Source: Catenovulum sp. 2E275
GTDB taxonomy: Bacteria; Pseudomonadota; Gammaproteobacteria; Enterobacterales; Alteromonadaceae
Direction: 5' to 3'
Assembly: GCF_025515275.1 (NCBI RefSeq)
Contig: NZ_JAOPFU010000032.1
Coordinates: forward strand, 1-51,896
DNA length: 51,896 bases
Shown piece by piece: positions 1 through 8,270 of the stretch; positions within the stretch are counted from its first letter, which is position 1, and each line of letters starts with the position of its first letter. Made by a program: the position numbers and the translations under genes. A model generated the notes under the pieces. The model ran no database searches. It was not told the origin of the DNA and worked only from the letters and a program-made list of their open reading frames with translations.

Positions 1-94
1 TGGTAAGTGCTAAGTACTGCTTTGGGTATGCCGAACGTGATAATGGCCATAAACGCGAACCTGAGCCGCCGGCCATAATTACAGGTATAAACAT
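1..94 (-). CDS. manC: Mannose-1-phosphate guanylyltransferase, N-terminus only (runs off window edge)
   Basis: The reverse strand starts with ATG at 94 after an AAGGA ribosome-binding site about nine bases upstream and stays open to base 1, giving 31 codons. The peptide begins [20 protein letters not shown] and continues with [10 protein letters not shown]. This is the N-terminal nucleotide-binding signature of GDP-mannose pyrophosphorylases (ManC/CpsB/AlgA family), which make GDP-mannose from mannose-1-phosphate and GTP for surface polysaccharides. The third glycine-loop residue before Arg is Ser, where Thr is more common. The rest of the protein, including any C-terminal phosphomannose isomerase domain, lies outside the window, so single- versus two-domain form cannot be judged. 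Confidence 0.85.
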   Translation of the reverse strand, partial: MFIPVIMAGGSGSRLWPLSRSAYPKQYLALT

Positions 95-331
95 AGGTAG
101 GGTTCCTTGTCGTTATTTTTAGTTTCAACGGTGAAATGCTACCATCAAATTATTTTTCAGGTAAGCAATTTACCTGAAATTACACATTCCAATGTTGTTT
201 ATTGTTGTCCAAGTCAAATTTTAAATATCTAAACTGGTGAATAATTTAATATTTTTAAATTGCATTAAGGTTACATCCGGTAAGAAGATCTGAAACAAGT
301 AGTGTGATTATGTATAAAATTTAAAGCAAAA

Positions 332-363
332 GACATGCCGCTTGATAATTCAAGCGGCATGTC
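332..363 (-). terminator. Intrinsic terminator of the RND efflux operon
   Basis: A perfect 13-bp stem (332-344 with 351-363) encloses a 6-base loop. On the reverse strand it is followed by TTTTGCTTT. It begins ten bases after the RND permease stop codon, so it most likely ends the two-gene efflux transcript. Confidence 0.85.
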
Positions 364-372
364 TAATTTAGA

Positions 373-3300
373 TTAACTGAAAATTCGTGCTTTAATTTTG
401 CCAAGATCTGACAGTAATAAATACAGTGATGGCACTAAAATTAAAGTAATAACAGTTGAGAATAAAATACCAAATGCCAGCGATATCGCCATTGGGATCA
501 CAATTTGAGCCTGCAAACTGGTTTCCAGCACAATAGGAACTAAACCAAAAAAGGTCGTTAACGAGGTGAGCATAATCGCCCTAAAACGCTCTGTTCCAGC
601 CTGAACAACCGCATCTTTAATTGCTAAACCTCTTTCCCGAGCGCGATTGACAAAATCGACCATAATTAAAGAGTCATTCACCACAACCCCTGCCAACGCG
701 ATAATCCCGAACATAGATAAAATACTCATTGCCAGACCAAAAATCACATGGCCAATAACTGCACCGACAATCCCAAATGGAATGACAGACATAATAATAA
801 TCGGCTGAGAATAGGATTTAAGTGGAATTGCCATTAACGCGTAAATCACAACCAAGGCAAATAAAAAGCCAATGGCGAGACTCAACATAGCATCCTGTTC
901 TTCTTTTGATGCGCCGGTTAATTCAAAAGAAACTTGCGGATATTTTGCCAATATATTGGGGATCACATCGGTAATTATCTCACCAGCAATTTTACCCGGC
1001 TCAGCCACCGCTTTATCTGCTTTTGCTGTGACACTAATTGAACGCTCGTAATCAATGCGTTGAATGGTTGCATAACCTTCGCCAATTTCATATTCAGCAA
1101 CAGAAGAAAAAGGCACTTGAGCACCGTCTGGTGTTCTTATCCACATTTTTTCTAAGTTATCAATCGACTGACGCTCGTTAATTGGGTAACGCACCATTAC
1201 TTTAATTTCTTCTTCATTGCGCTGAATACGCTGCGCTTCTGCACCATAAAAGGCCAAGCGAACCTGCTGCGCTAAATCAATTAAAGTTAATCCCTGAGCT
1301 TCGGCTTCCGGTTTAATTTTTAATTTAATTTCGTCTTTACCACCGCTAAAAGAGTCGTCTACATCATAAACGCCCTGATAGCCTTTTAATATTTCTTTTA
1401 ACTCGCTGGAAGCAGCATCAATTTGCGCTAAATTATCGCTTCTAAATAAAAAGGCTAAATCAGCACCCGCGCCACCTTGAATTGAACCAGAAAAACTCAC
1501 GGAGCGCACTCCCGGCATTTCACCAAACGCATCACGCCAACGGTTAGCCGCTTCAAAACCATTAATCGGGCGGTTTTCATCTTTAGATAATTCAGCCCAA
1601 ATCATGCCTGCGGTTTGTCCTGAGTTAAACGCAACCGAGTTGCCTAAAAGTGCAAAGCCAGTTTCATCCGTTAAATCCTGATCAACCTGATATAACGCAC
1701 TTTCTAATTTACTTAATACCCGATTTGTTTGCTCCGCGGGTGTTCCGTCTTCCATCGTTAATGAAACTTGAACATAATCACTTGGTAAATTAGGAAAAAA
1801 GACAAACCGAACTAAACCAGAGCCAATTAAGCCAATCACCAAAATTAATACTGCAATAAAACTGGCCATTGTGGTGTATCTGTAACTTAAACAAAGCTGT
1901 AAAAACGGTTTGTATTTATTATGAATAAAACCATTTAATTTAGCGTCAACTTTACTTCTAAACCTAGGAAGCCACATGCTTTCGGTTTTTTCTGTTACTT
2001 TTATCCCAACTAAATGAGACGGTAAAATCCATTTCGATTCAATCAGTGAAAAAACCAAACATAACATAACAACCACACCGATTGATGCCCAAATAGGTGA
2101 TGACGGTCCTGACACCATTAACATAGGCACAAATGCAACTATGGTTGTTAATACCCCAAAAGTGGCAGGCATCGCCACTTTTTGGGCACCGCGAATAACC
2201 GTTTCAACTGAACTACCATGCGCGGTGGTAGTAGCATGGACACTTTCGCCGATAATAATCGCATCATCCACCACAATTCCCAGCACTAAAATAAAAGCAA
2301 ATAAGCTAATCATGTTAATGCTTACACCAGTCAGCGGCATCAGCGCGAGCGCCCCTAAAAAGCTAACAAATAAGCCAACAATAACCCAAATAGCTAATCT
2401 GAAACGCAAAAACAAAGACAAAATCACAAATACTAATAAGGCACCCATCACCATATTATTGAGCATTAAATCAAGTCGTCCTTGCAGGTAATAAGAGCTA
2501 TCACCCCACATTTTTAATTTCACGACAGATGGTAAATCTTTTTGTTTATTTTCGATAAACTGCTTAACCGTTTGAGCGATATGTAAATCGTTTTGCTCAC
2601 CGACGGATTTAACTTGAATCCCAACGCTATCAAGCTGATTAAAATGAGAGTATCTATCGTACTCAACAAATCCGTCCCGAATATTAGCGATATCACCAAG
2701 TAATAAACGGCTACCATCTGGATTTGTTTTTAATACTAAATCGTAAAATTCATCAGCATAATAAGCTTGACCAGTTGTTCTCAGTAAAATATCACCACTT
2801 TCGGTTTTGATTGAACCACCCGGTAAATTAATTGAGCTACTTCTGATTTTTTCGGCAACATACTGCAAGCTAATTTCATGCTCTCGTAATACATTTTCCG
2901 GCACTTCAATTGATATTTCATAACCACGAGCGCCAATCACTTCGGCCGCACTGACTCCGGGCAATAATACAATTTCATCTCGAATAGACTTGGCATACTC
3001 TTTCATGGTGCGTTCAGACATATCGCCATAAACCTGCACCCAAAGTACCGCCTCTTCGGGTTTCACTCGGTATACCACCGGCTTTTCGGTATTTTCCGGC
3101 AAACTCGGGATCGCATCGACCTGAACTTTCACTTCATTCATTAGCTCAAGTACATCATACCCATCCATCACTTCAATTGTGACAGAAGCAACCCCTTCAT
3201 TAGCGTTCGAGGTAATTTTTTTAATGCCCTCTAATCTTTTAACCGCTTCTTCAACCTTTAAAACAACACCTTCTTCAACTTCTTCTGGTGCGGCACCCAA

Positions 3301-3474
3301 ATAAGGAATTTGAATAGAAATGGTATCTAAGGTAATGGTTGGAAATGACTGTTTTCTAATGGTAAAAATGGAGTAAATACCAGCCAAAATAATCAGTAGC
3401 ATCATTAAATTAGCGGCAACCGGATTACGCGTAAACCAAGCAATAATCCCTTGTTGAGTTTGAGCCGTAGTCAT
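373..3474 (-). CDS. RND-family efflux transporter permease
   Basis: This 1033-residue protein has the length and architecture of resistance-nodulation-division inner-membrane pumps (HAE-1/AcrB-like group). One transmembrane helix lies near residues 15-37, followed by a large periplasmic loop, a helix bundle, a second periplasmic loop after about residue 560, and a final bundle. The helix-4 motif VVDDAIIIGE near residue 400 carries the paired Asp of the proton relay. A matching segment (VVVNDSLIMVDF) lies near residue 935. It exports substrates by proton antiport with the adaptor encoded just upstream; the start overlaps the adaptor stop by four bases (ATGA). No outer-membrane channel or regulator gene is adjacent, so a TolC-type partner must be encoded elsewhere. 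The substrate cannot be predicted. Confidence 0.93.
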   Translation of the reverse strand: MTTAQTQQGIIAWFTRNPVAANLMMLLIILAGIYSIFTIRKQSFPTITLDTISIQIPYLGAAPEEVEEGVVLKVEEAVKRLEGIKKITSNANEGVASVTIEVMDGYDVLELMNEVKVQVDAIPSLPENTEKPVVYRVKPEEAVLWVQVYGDMSERTMKEYAKSIRDEIVLLPGVSAAEVIGARGYEISIEVPENVLREHEISLQYVAEKIRSSSINLPGGSIKTESGDILLRTTGQAYYADEFYDLVLKTNPDGSRLLLGDIANIRDGFVEYDRYSHFNQLDSVGIQVKSVGEQNDLHIAQTVKQFIENKQKDLPSVVKLKMWGDSSYYLQGRLDLMLNNMVMGALLVFVILSLFLRFRLAIWVIVGLFVSFLGALALMPLTGVSINMISLFAFILVLGIVVDDAIIIGESVHATTTAHGSSVETVIRGAQKVAMPATFGVLTTIVAFVPMLMVSGPSSPIWASIGVVVMLCLVFSLIESKWILPSHLVGIKVTEKTESMWLPRFRSKVDAKLNGFIHNKYKPFLQLCLSYRYTTMASFIAVLILVIGLIGSGLVRFVFFPNLPSDYVQVSLTMEDGTPAEQTNRVLSKLESALYQVDQDLTDETGFALLGNSVAFNSGQTAGMIWAELSKDENRPINGFEAANRWRDAFGEMPGVRSVSFSGSIQGGAGADLAFLFRSDNLAQIDAASSELKEILKGYQGVYDVDDSFSGGKDEIKLKIKPEAEAQGLTLIDLAQQVRLAFYGAEAQRIQRNEEEIKVMVRYPINERQSIDNLEKMWIRTPDGAQVPFSSVAEYEIGEGYATIQRIDYERSISVTAKADKAVAEPGKIAGEIITDVIPNILAKYPQVSFELTGASKEEQDAMLSLAIGFLFALVVIYALMAIPLKSYSQPIIIMSVIPFGIVGAVIGHVIFGLAMSILSMFGIIALAGVVVNDSLIMVDFVNRARERGLAIKDAVVQAGTERFRAIMLTSLTTFFGLVPIVLETSLQAQIVIPMAISLAFGILFSTVITLILVPSLYLLLSDLGKIKARIFS

Positions 3475-4661
3475 TTTAACGCCTCACTCTGAGCGGTATT
3501 TTTTGACTCAGTTCTTACCTTCATTCCCTCAACCGGATTACTCAACGCAGACACCACCAGCTTGTCTCCATTTTTAATGCCGCTGGTAATATAAATATAA
3601 TCCTGTTCACGGCGAATAATCTCAGGGTTAACCAAGCTAATGCTCATATCGTCGTTTAAAACAATAAGTTGCTGATCAACCGTTAATAAATTACGCTGCA
3701 CCTGCACAACATCGCCAGCCTGTTTACCAAAAACCTGTGCTTCAACAAATTGCCCAAAATGCAAAGGTGATTGATGGGTATTAGATAAATTGTAAGGGTC
3801 TTGCACCTGAGCAACTACATAGATCATCCGGCTGCTATTATCAATAACCCCTTCGCTACGCGCTAAACTGGCTGACCATTGATAAGTTTTATTAGCGATT
3901 CGGCTGGTTAACCTGACCTCTGCTGGTGCAGTTTGCACCGAGTTTTGGCGTAAATCTAAATACTCACTATCTTCCAAACTAACCGGTAAACGAATTTCTG
4001 CTACCTGAGTGGCATAAACTAACCCAACCGATGTACCAGAAGCCAAAAATTGCCCTAACTGCGCATTGCGACTAACAACCATACCATCATAAGGGGCTTT
4101 AATTAATGTACGCTCTAAATTACGTTTAGCTTGTTCAAGCTGGGCTTTAGCTGATTCAACATTCGCTTTTTCAGTTTCTAATTGAGGAATGCGCAGCGCT
4201 AAATCAGTTGCTTGATCAGCTAACTGTTCCCATTCATGTTTAGCTACTTCGCCGCGTGCTTTTTCTTCTTTTAATGCGGCTTCTGCTTTTGCTAGTGCCG
4301 CTTCTGCCGACTTAACCTGAGTTTGATAATCTGAGGCTTCAAGCTTAACCAACACTTCCCCTTTTTTAAAAAATCCACCTTCAATAAACCCACTGGCTAA
4401 TTCAACCACTTTGCCAGAAACTTGAGAGGTTAATTGGGTTTGATATAACGGCGTAACCAGCCCTTGAGAGCGAACCTTAAATTGCCAGTTTTGAGAGTTA
4501 ACTGAAATCACATCTACCAGAGGCGCTTTAGTTTCCAGTGGTTTTTGTTCAACTGGTTGTTTTAAACCAACCAGCATAAAAAATACGATAAAAGCCAGTA
4601 CAAGAATTACAACTGGCAATAAAAATTTAAGCCTTTTTTTAGTCATTTTACCTAAATCCAT
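3471..4661 (-). CDS. RND efflux periplasmic adaptor (membrane fusion protein)
   Basis: The 396-residue protein starts with a basic stretch and one hydrophobic anchor (about residues 12-31). It continues with a lipoyl/barrel-sandwich half-motif near 75-105, a coiled-coil hairpin rich in Ala, Glu and Lys at about 110-180, the second lipoyl half with LIKAPYDGMVVSRNAQLGQF, and beta-barrel and membrane-proximal domains. This is the HlyD/AcrA-type adaptor that bridges the pump to an outer-membrane channel. There is no lipobox cysteine, so it should be anchored by the N-terminal helix. The first ATG is at 4661; an in-frame ATG at 4646 (MTKKRLKF) has a better-spaced AGG and may be the true start. It is the first gene of a two-gene operon with the permease. 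Confidence 0.9.
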   Translation of the reverse strand: MDLGKMTKKRLKFLLPVVILVLAFIVFFMLVGLKQPVEQKPLETKAPLVDVISVNSQNWQFKVRSQGLVTPLYQTQLTSQVSGKVVELASGFIEGGFFKKGEVLVKLEASDYQTQVKSAEAALAKAEAALKEEKARGEVAKHEWEQLADQATDLALRIPQLETEKANVESAKAQLEQAKRNLERTLIKAPYDGMVVSRNAQLGQFLASGTSVGLVYATQVAEIRLPVSLEDSEYLDLRQNSVQTAPAEVRLTSRIANKTYQWSASLARSEGVIDNSSRMIYVVAQVQDPYNLSNTHQSPLHFGQFVEAQVFGKQAGDVVQVQRNLLTVDQQLIVLNDDMSISLVNPEIIRREQDYIYITSGIKNGDKLVVSALSNPVEGMKVRTESKNTAQSEALK

Positions 4662-5098
4662 CTTTTTATTAGTTTGTATTTAACTTAAATATCCACTGTA
4701 CAATCACTAAAAATAGTCAAGCTAAATAATACAAAAAGGATTTTAAGCTATATTTATCTAGGTGCAATTAATAGTTGCAATAATATTTCCCGAACTAAAT
4801 AACAATCAAGGCTCCATATCTACTAAAATACGTTTAAATTGTTATACTAGCCTTAACTATTAGAAGTAATGAAAAAATATGGAAATAATTATTAATTACT
4901 TTAAAAAATTATTTTTAAATGTTTCGTCATAAAAATTTAGCTTTGGTACATTATTTGTATTGTTTTGAATTAAAACTATTTGAGTTTAATAACTAACCTA
5001 GCCTGAACATACAGGGTAAGTTTTAAGAAAACTTAAATTAAAATATCACAGCTATCGTTTAAAATTTGTTTATCAACTTTCAACTTAAGGGATAAAGT
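4662..5098. other. 437-bp AT-rich intergenic region between divergent genes
   Basis: No open frame with a credible ribosome site is visible. The stretch must hold the promoters of the efflux operon (leftward) and of the small CBM48-like gene (rightward). An 8-bp inverted repeat with a 3-base loop (5017-5035, TAAGTTTT/AAAACTTA) lies about 65 bases before the rightward start. No convincing -35/-10 pair stands out from the AT-rich background. Confidence 0.5.
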
Positions 5099-5416
5099 AT
5101 GAGCCTGAAAAAGCAATACCTTAAATCTAAACCTGTCTGTAAAGTCACTTTTCGTCTAACTGCAGAGCAAGCTCAGCAGGCGGATGAAGTTTATTTGGTT
5201 GGGGATTTTAATAAATGGGATCATGTATCCCACCCAATGAAAAAACTAAAAAACGGAGATTTTACATTAAATCTCGACTTAACATCTGGTGAAGCTTATC
5301 AATTTAAATATCTATTAAATGGTGAGACTTGGGAGAATGATTGGGACGCAGATAATTACCTTCCTTCACCTGTCGGCGGTACGGATAATTCGGTAGTTAA
5401 CTGCAGCGGTGCTTAA
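5099..5416 (+). CDS. Isoamylase early-set (glycogen-binding CBM48-like) domain protein
   Basis: The whole 105-residue protein is one immunoglobulin-like early-set domain of the AMPK-beta/isoamylase N-terminal kind. The hallmark strand VYLVGDFNKWD (about residues 31-41) is followed by PMKKLKNGDFTLNLDL and a FKYLLNGETWENDWDADNY segment, which in the family forms the carbohydrate-contacting face. There is no signal peptide and no catalytic domain, so it probably binds alpha-glucan or an enzyme partner in the cytoplasm. Small stand-alone proteins of this sort are common in marine gammaproteobacteria; their role is not established. AAGGGATAAAGT upstream is a good ribosome site for this ATG. A strong terminator follows, so it looks monocistronic. 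Confidence 0.85.
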   Translation: MSLKKQYLKSKPVCKVTFRLTAEQAQQADEVYLVGDFNKWDHVSHPMKKLKNGDFTLNLDLTSGEAYQFKYLLNGETWENDWDADNYLPSPVGGTDNSVVNCSGA

Positions 5417-5440
5417 CTAACTAAGATCAGCCATTGACTC

Positions 5441-5474
5441 AATGAGGATAAACTAAATAAAGTTTATCCTCATT
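5441..5474 (+). terminator. Intrinsic terminator after the CBM48-like gene
   Basis: A perfect 14-bp stem (5441-5454 with 5461-5474) has a 6-base loop and is followed by GTTATTAATTTTAT. It begins 25 bases after the stop codon at 5416. Confidence 0.8.
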
Positions 5475-5679
5475 GTTATTAATTTTATAATAAAATAATA
5501 TCCTTATTGACTAACGCCATTCCATCCCCATATATGCTTTTATTAAGCTGTTTGATTCATGTTATTTGGTTTGAAGCAAATAGCTATTAGTTATAACAAA
5601 AAAGCACTTCTGTTTAACTTATAAGCGTATAAGCTAATAATGATTCACTTATACCTTCTTATAATAATAAGGAATGAAT

Positions 5680-6645
5680 ATGAACATTTTTGACGATAAT
5701 TCACTTTCAATTGGCAAAACTCCACTAGTCAAACTCAACCGTGTTACATCAGGTAATGTTTTTGCAAAAGTGGAATCACGTAATCCTAGCTTTAGTGTTA
5801 AATGCCGTATTGGTGCAAACATGATTTGGGATGCCGAGAAAAAAGGCATTTTAGCGCCGGGTAAAGAAATTGTAGAGCCAACCAGTGGTAATACTGGTAT
5901 TGCGCTTGCGTTTGTGGCGGCATCTCGTGGCTACAAATTAACATTAACTATGCCTGCAACTATGAGTTTAGAGCGTCGTAAACTATTAAAAGCACTAGGT
6001 GCCAACATAGTATTAACCGAAGGCCCTAAAGGCATGAAAGGTGCGGTAGCAAAAGCTGAAGAAATTCGTGATGCTAACCCTGAAAAATACGTATTACTTC
6101 AACAATTTGAAAACCCAGCTAACCCTGAAATTCATGAGCAAACTACAGGCCCTGAAATTTGGGAAGATACAGACGGTCAAGTTGACATTTTTGTTGCTGG
6201 TGTTGGTACAGGCGGCACAATTACAGGTGTATCTCGTTATATCAAACAGCAAAAAGGTAAAGCGATTCAATCGATTGCTGTTGAGCCAACTGATTCTCCA
6301 GTTATTGCTCAAGCATTAGCTGGCCAGGAGCTTACTCCGGGTCCACACAAAATTCAGGGTATTGGTGCTGGTTTTATTCCGGGCAACCTTGATTTATCAA
6401 TTATTGATGGTGTTGAAGCTGTATCGAACGAAGATGCTATGGCAATGGCTCACCGCTTAATGAAAGAAGAAGGCATTTTAGCTGGTATTTCTTCTGGTGC
6501 GGCAGTGGTTGCAGCTAATCGATTAGCAGAAAAACCAGAAAACAAAGATAAAAATATTGTTGTGATTTTACCTAGCTCTGCTGAGCGCTATTTAAGTAGC
6601 CCATTATTTGCTGAAGTATTCAGCGAAGCTGAGCTAGTTCAATAA
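5680..6645 (+). CDS. cysK: Cysteine synthase A (O-acetylserine sulfhydrylase)
   Basis: The protein makes L-cysteine from O-acetylserine and sulfide using pyridoxal phosphate. Counting from ATG 5680, Lys41 in [11 protein letters not shown] is the residue that forms the Schiff base. The substrate loop [11 protein letters not shown] follows near 65-75, the phosphate-binding glycine loop GTGGTITG near 175, and SSGAAV near 268. An in-frame ATG at 5674 exists, but AAGGA at 5669-5673 abuts it, whereas it sits six bases before 5680; the shorter start also aligns with the known CysK N-terminus (short lead into IFxDNSL). The total of 321 residues is typical. The gene stands alone. Confidence 0.95.
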   Translation: MNIFDDNSLSIGKTPLVKLNRVTSGNVFAKVESRNPSFSVKCRIGANMIWDAEKKGILAPGKEIVEPTSGNTGIALAFVAASRGYKLTLTMPATMSLERRKLLKALGANIVLTEGPKGMKGAVAKAEEIRDANPEKYVLLQQFENPANPEIHEQTTGPEIWEDTDGQVDIFVAGVGTGGTITGVSRYIKQQKGKAIQSIAVEPTDSPVIAQALAGQELTPGPHKIQGIGAGFIPGNLDLSIIDGVEAVSNEDAMAMAHRLMKEEGILAGISSGAAVVAANRLAEKPENKDKNIVVILPSSAERYLSSPLFAEVFSEAELVQ

Positions 6646-6656
6646 TTATAATTAAT

Positions 6657-6679
6657 GGTAGCAGACCTTATCTGCTACC
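6657..6679 (+). terminator. Probable terminator of cysK
   Basis: A 9-bp perfect stem (GGTAGCAGA/TCTGCTACC) with a 5-base loop lies 12 bases after the cysK stop. The downstream tract TTCCTCTG is only moderately T-rich, so termination strength is uncertain. Confidence 0.55.
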
Positions 6680-6891
6680 TTCCTCTGCGCTCTTATCTCC
6701 CTCCCAAAAAAATCTCTTCATAACTTTCCTTAACAATAACAGATAGTTATACGCCAACAATTTTTATCAGCAACTCAAATTAATTTTTTATATTCTAACT
6801 CCTATTCAGCCAAAACGTGTTAGACTCTGCATAGCCCTATTAAAAACGGCTAACAAAAAATTAAATCATTGATTTATAAAGACTATTAATT

Positions 6892-7338
6892 ATGTTAAAT
6901 GTAAACTTATCAATTAAAATTGCATTTATTACTGCTATACTAGCTTTACTGCAAGCATGTGATAACAATAAGCTAACTGTACAACAACCAGGTGAAGTCG
7001 CTATTGAGTTTTTTGATGCGATTTACAACCAACAGGATTTAAATGCTGCTGTAAAATTAACCACCCCACAATATAGCAGAATATTAAAAAGCTATTACAC
7101 TGTAGAAAGAGTTCAAAAAGTTTTATTCAATCGCCGCTATGATAAAGTTGAAATAGAAGAAGATACTAATATCACAGGTTTATCCTTTACTGATACAAAT
7201 GCCGATAAAGCTTATGTAACTTTAATGTTTGATGGCTTGTATAATGGTGAAAGATTCCGTGACTTAAAAAAAATTGTTATGGTAAAGCAACAAGGAAAGT
7301 GGCGAGTAGATAAATTAAAAGCAGATGTTTATCGCTAA
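6892..7338 (+). CDS. Putative lipoprotein of unknown function
   Basis: The 148-residue product opens with a hydrophobic signal ending in a lipobox-like LLQAC (Cys about residue 23), so it is probably a lipidated envelope protein. After a short polar linker it has a compact domain beginning with GEVAIEFFDAIYNQQDLNAAVKLT and ending with KQQGKWRVDKL. That pattern (an N-terminal helix pair, then strands ending in a W-R-V-D strand) resembles NTF2-like/DUF4878-type lipoproteins, but this is fold guessing and no catalytic residues are recognised. The next gene starts 14 bases after its stop, so the two are probably co-transcribed. Confidence 0.75.
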   Translation: MLNVNLSIKIAFITAILALLQACDNNKLTVQQPGEVAIEFFDAIYNQQDLNAAVKLTTPQYSRILKSYYTVERVQKVLFNRRYDKVEIEEDTNITGLSFTDTNADKAYVTLMFDGLYNGERFRDLKKIVMVKQQGKWRVDKLKADVYR

Positions 7339-7352
7339 AAAGGCTAAATCAC

Positions 7353-8270
7353 ATGGGCGTGTTTGTAAAAAAAATAACTATCTTTTTTATACTATTGACT
7401 TGGGACTTAACAGTATTTGCTAAAGAGAATTTTACTTATTTAGCCCCCAACGGAATAAATGATACTCGCCATGTGTATGCTAAAGAATTGCTTGCACTTG
7501 CTTTAAAACTTACCGAAAGTGAGTATGGTGAATTTGAACTCTCACCCAGTACACCTAATATTGACTTAAAACAATCAGAAAACCTCGCAATAAAAGGTGA
7601 GTTTAAAAATTTCTTTTTTAAACTGTCTTATAACGATGAACTTGCAAACTCATTATTGGCTATACCAATCCCCTTAGAACGAGGCATCGTGGGTTATAGA
7701 ATTTCTTTTATTTCATCCAAAACCCCTGATATTTTAAAATATGCTTCGAGTATACAAGACTTTAGAACCAAGACCGTTGTTCAAGGAATTGGTTGGCTCG
7801 ATTCAAATATTTTAAGCACTAATGGATTATCTGTTTTCTCAATATCAAGCTACGACAAAATGTTCGATATGGTTGCAAATCAAAGGGTAGAATTACTATT
7901 TAGAGGTGTTAATGAGTGGTTAAATGAGTTTAATATTTTTAAGTCTATTTACCCAGAACTGACCTATGATAAACATATAGCGCTACATTACCCATTACCC
8001 AGGTTTTTTTTCACTAGCAAAGACAATAAACTAAATGCAGAAAGAGTTAAAAAAGGATTATTACTGGCAATGGAAAATGGCAGCTTTCAACGACTCTGGC
8101 TTCAACATTATGCCAGTAGTGTCAAAGCCAGCCGTTTAAGCCAGCGCCATATTATTGAGCTTGAAAACCCTTATATAAAAGCGCTGCCGTCAGACTATCA
8201 AAAATACAATATCAGTATGCAAGAGCTTAAACAAATAGAGCAAGCTAACTATTCACCCCCTCCTCAATAG
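7353..8270 (+). CDS. Periplasmic substrate-binding-like protein of unknown ligand
   Basis: The 305-residue protein has a signal peptide (hydrophobic core about residues 8-20, cleavage likely after VFA). Its two-lobe pattern is reminiscent of divergent type-II periplasmic binding proteins. A segment around residues 100-125 (PIPLERGIVGYRISFI) and a central TVVQGIGWLDSNIL region resemble the hinge and lobe-II entry seen in amino-acid-binding-like proteins of marine gammaproteobacteria. No permease or ATPase is adjacent, so a sensory or orphan role is as likely as transport. It follows the lipoprotein gene by 14 bases and its end overlaps the convergent ggt gene by seven bases. The assignment is by general appearance only. 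Confidence 0.6.
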   Translation: MGVFVKKITIFFILLTWDLTVFAKENFTYLAPNGINDTRHVYAKELLALALKLTESEYGEFELSPSTPNIDLKQSENLAIKGEFKNFFFKLSYNDELANSLLAIPIPLERGIVGYRISFISSKTPDILKYASSIQDFRTKTVVQGIGWLDSNILSTNGLSVFSISSYDKMFDMVANQRVELLFRGVNEWLNEFNIFKSIYPELTYDKHIALHYPLPRFFFTSKDNKLNAERVKKGLLLAMENGSFQRLWLQHYASSVKASRLSQRHIIELENPYIKALPSDYQKYNISMQELKQIEQANYSPPPQ

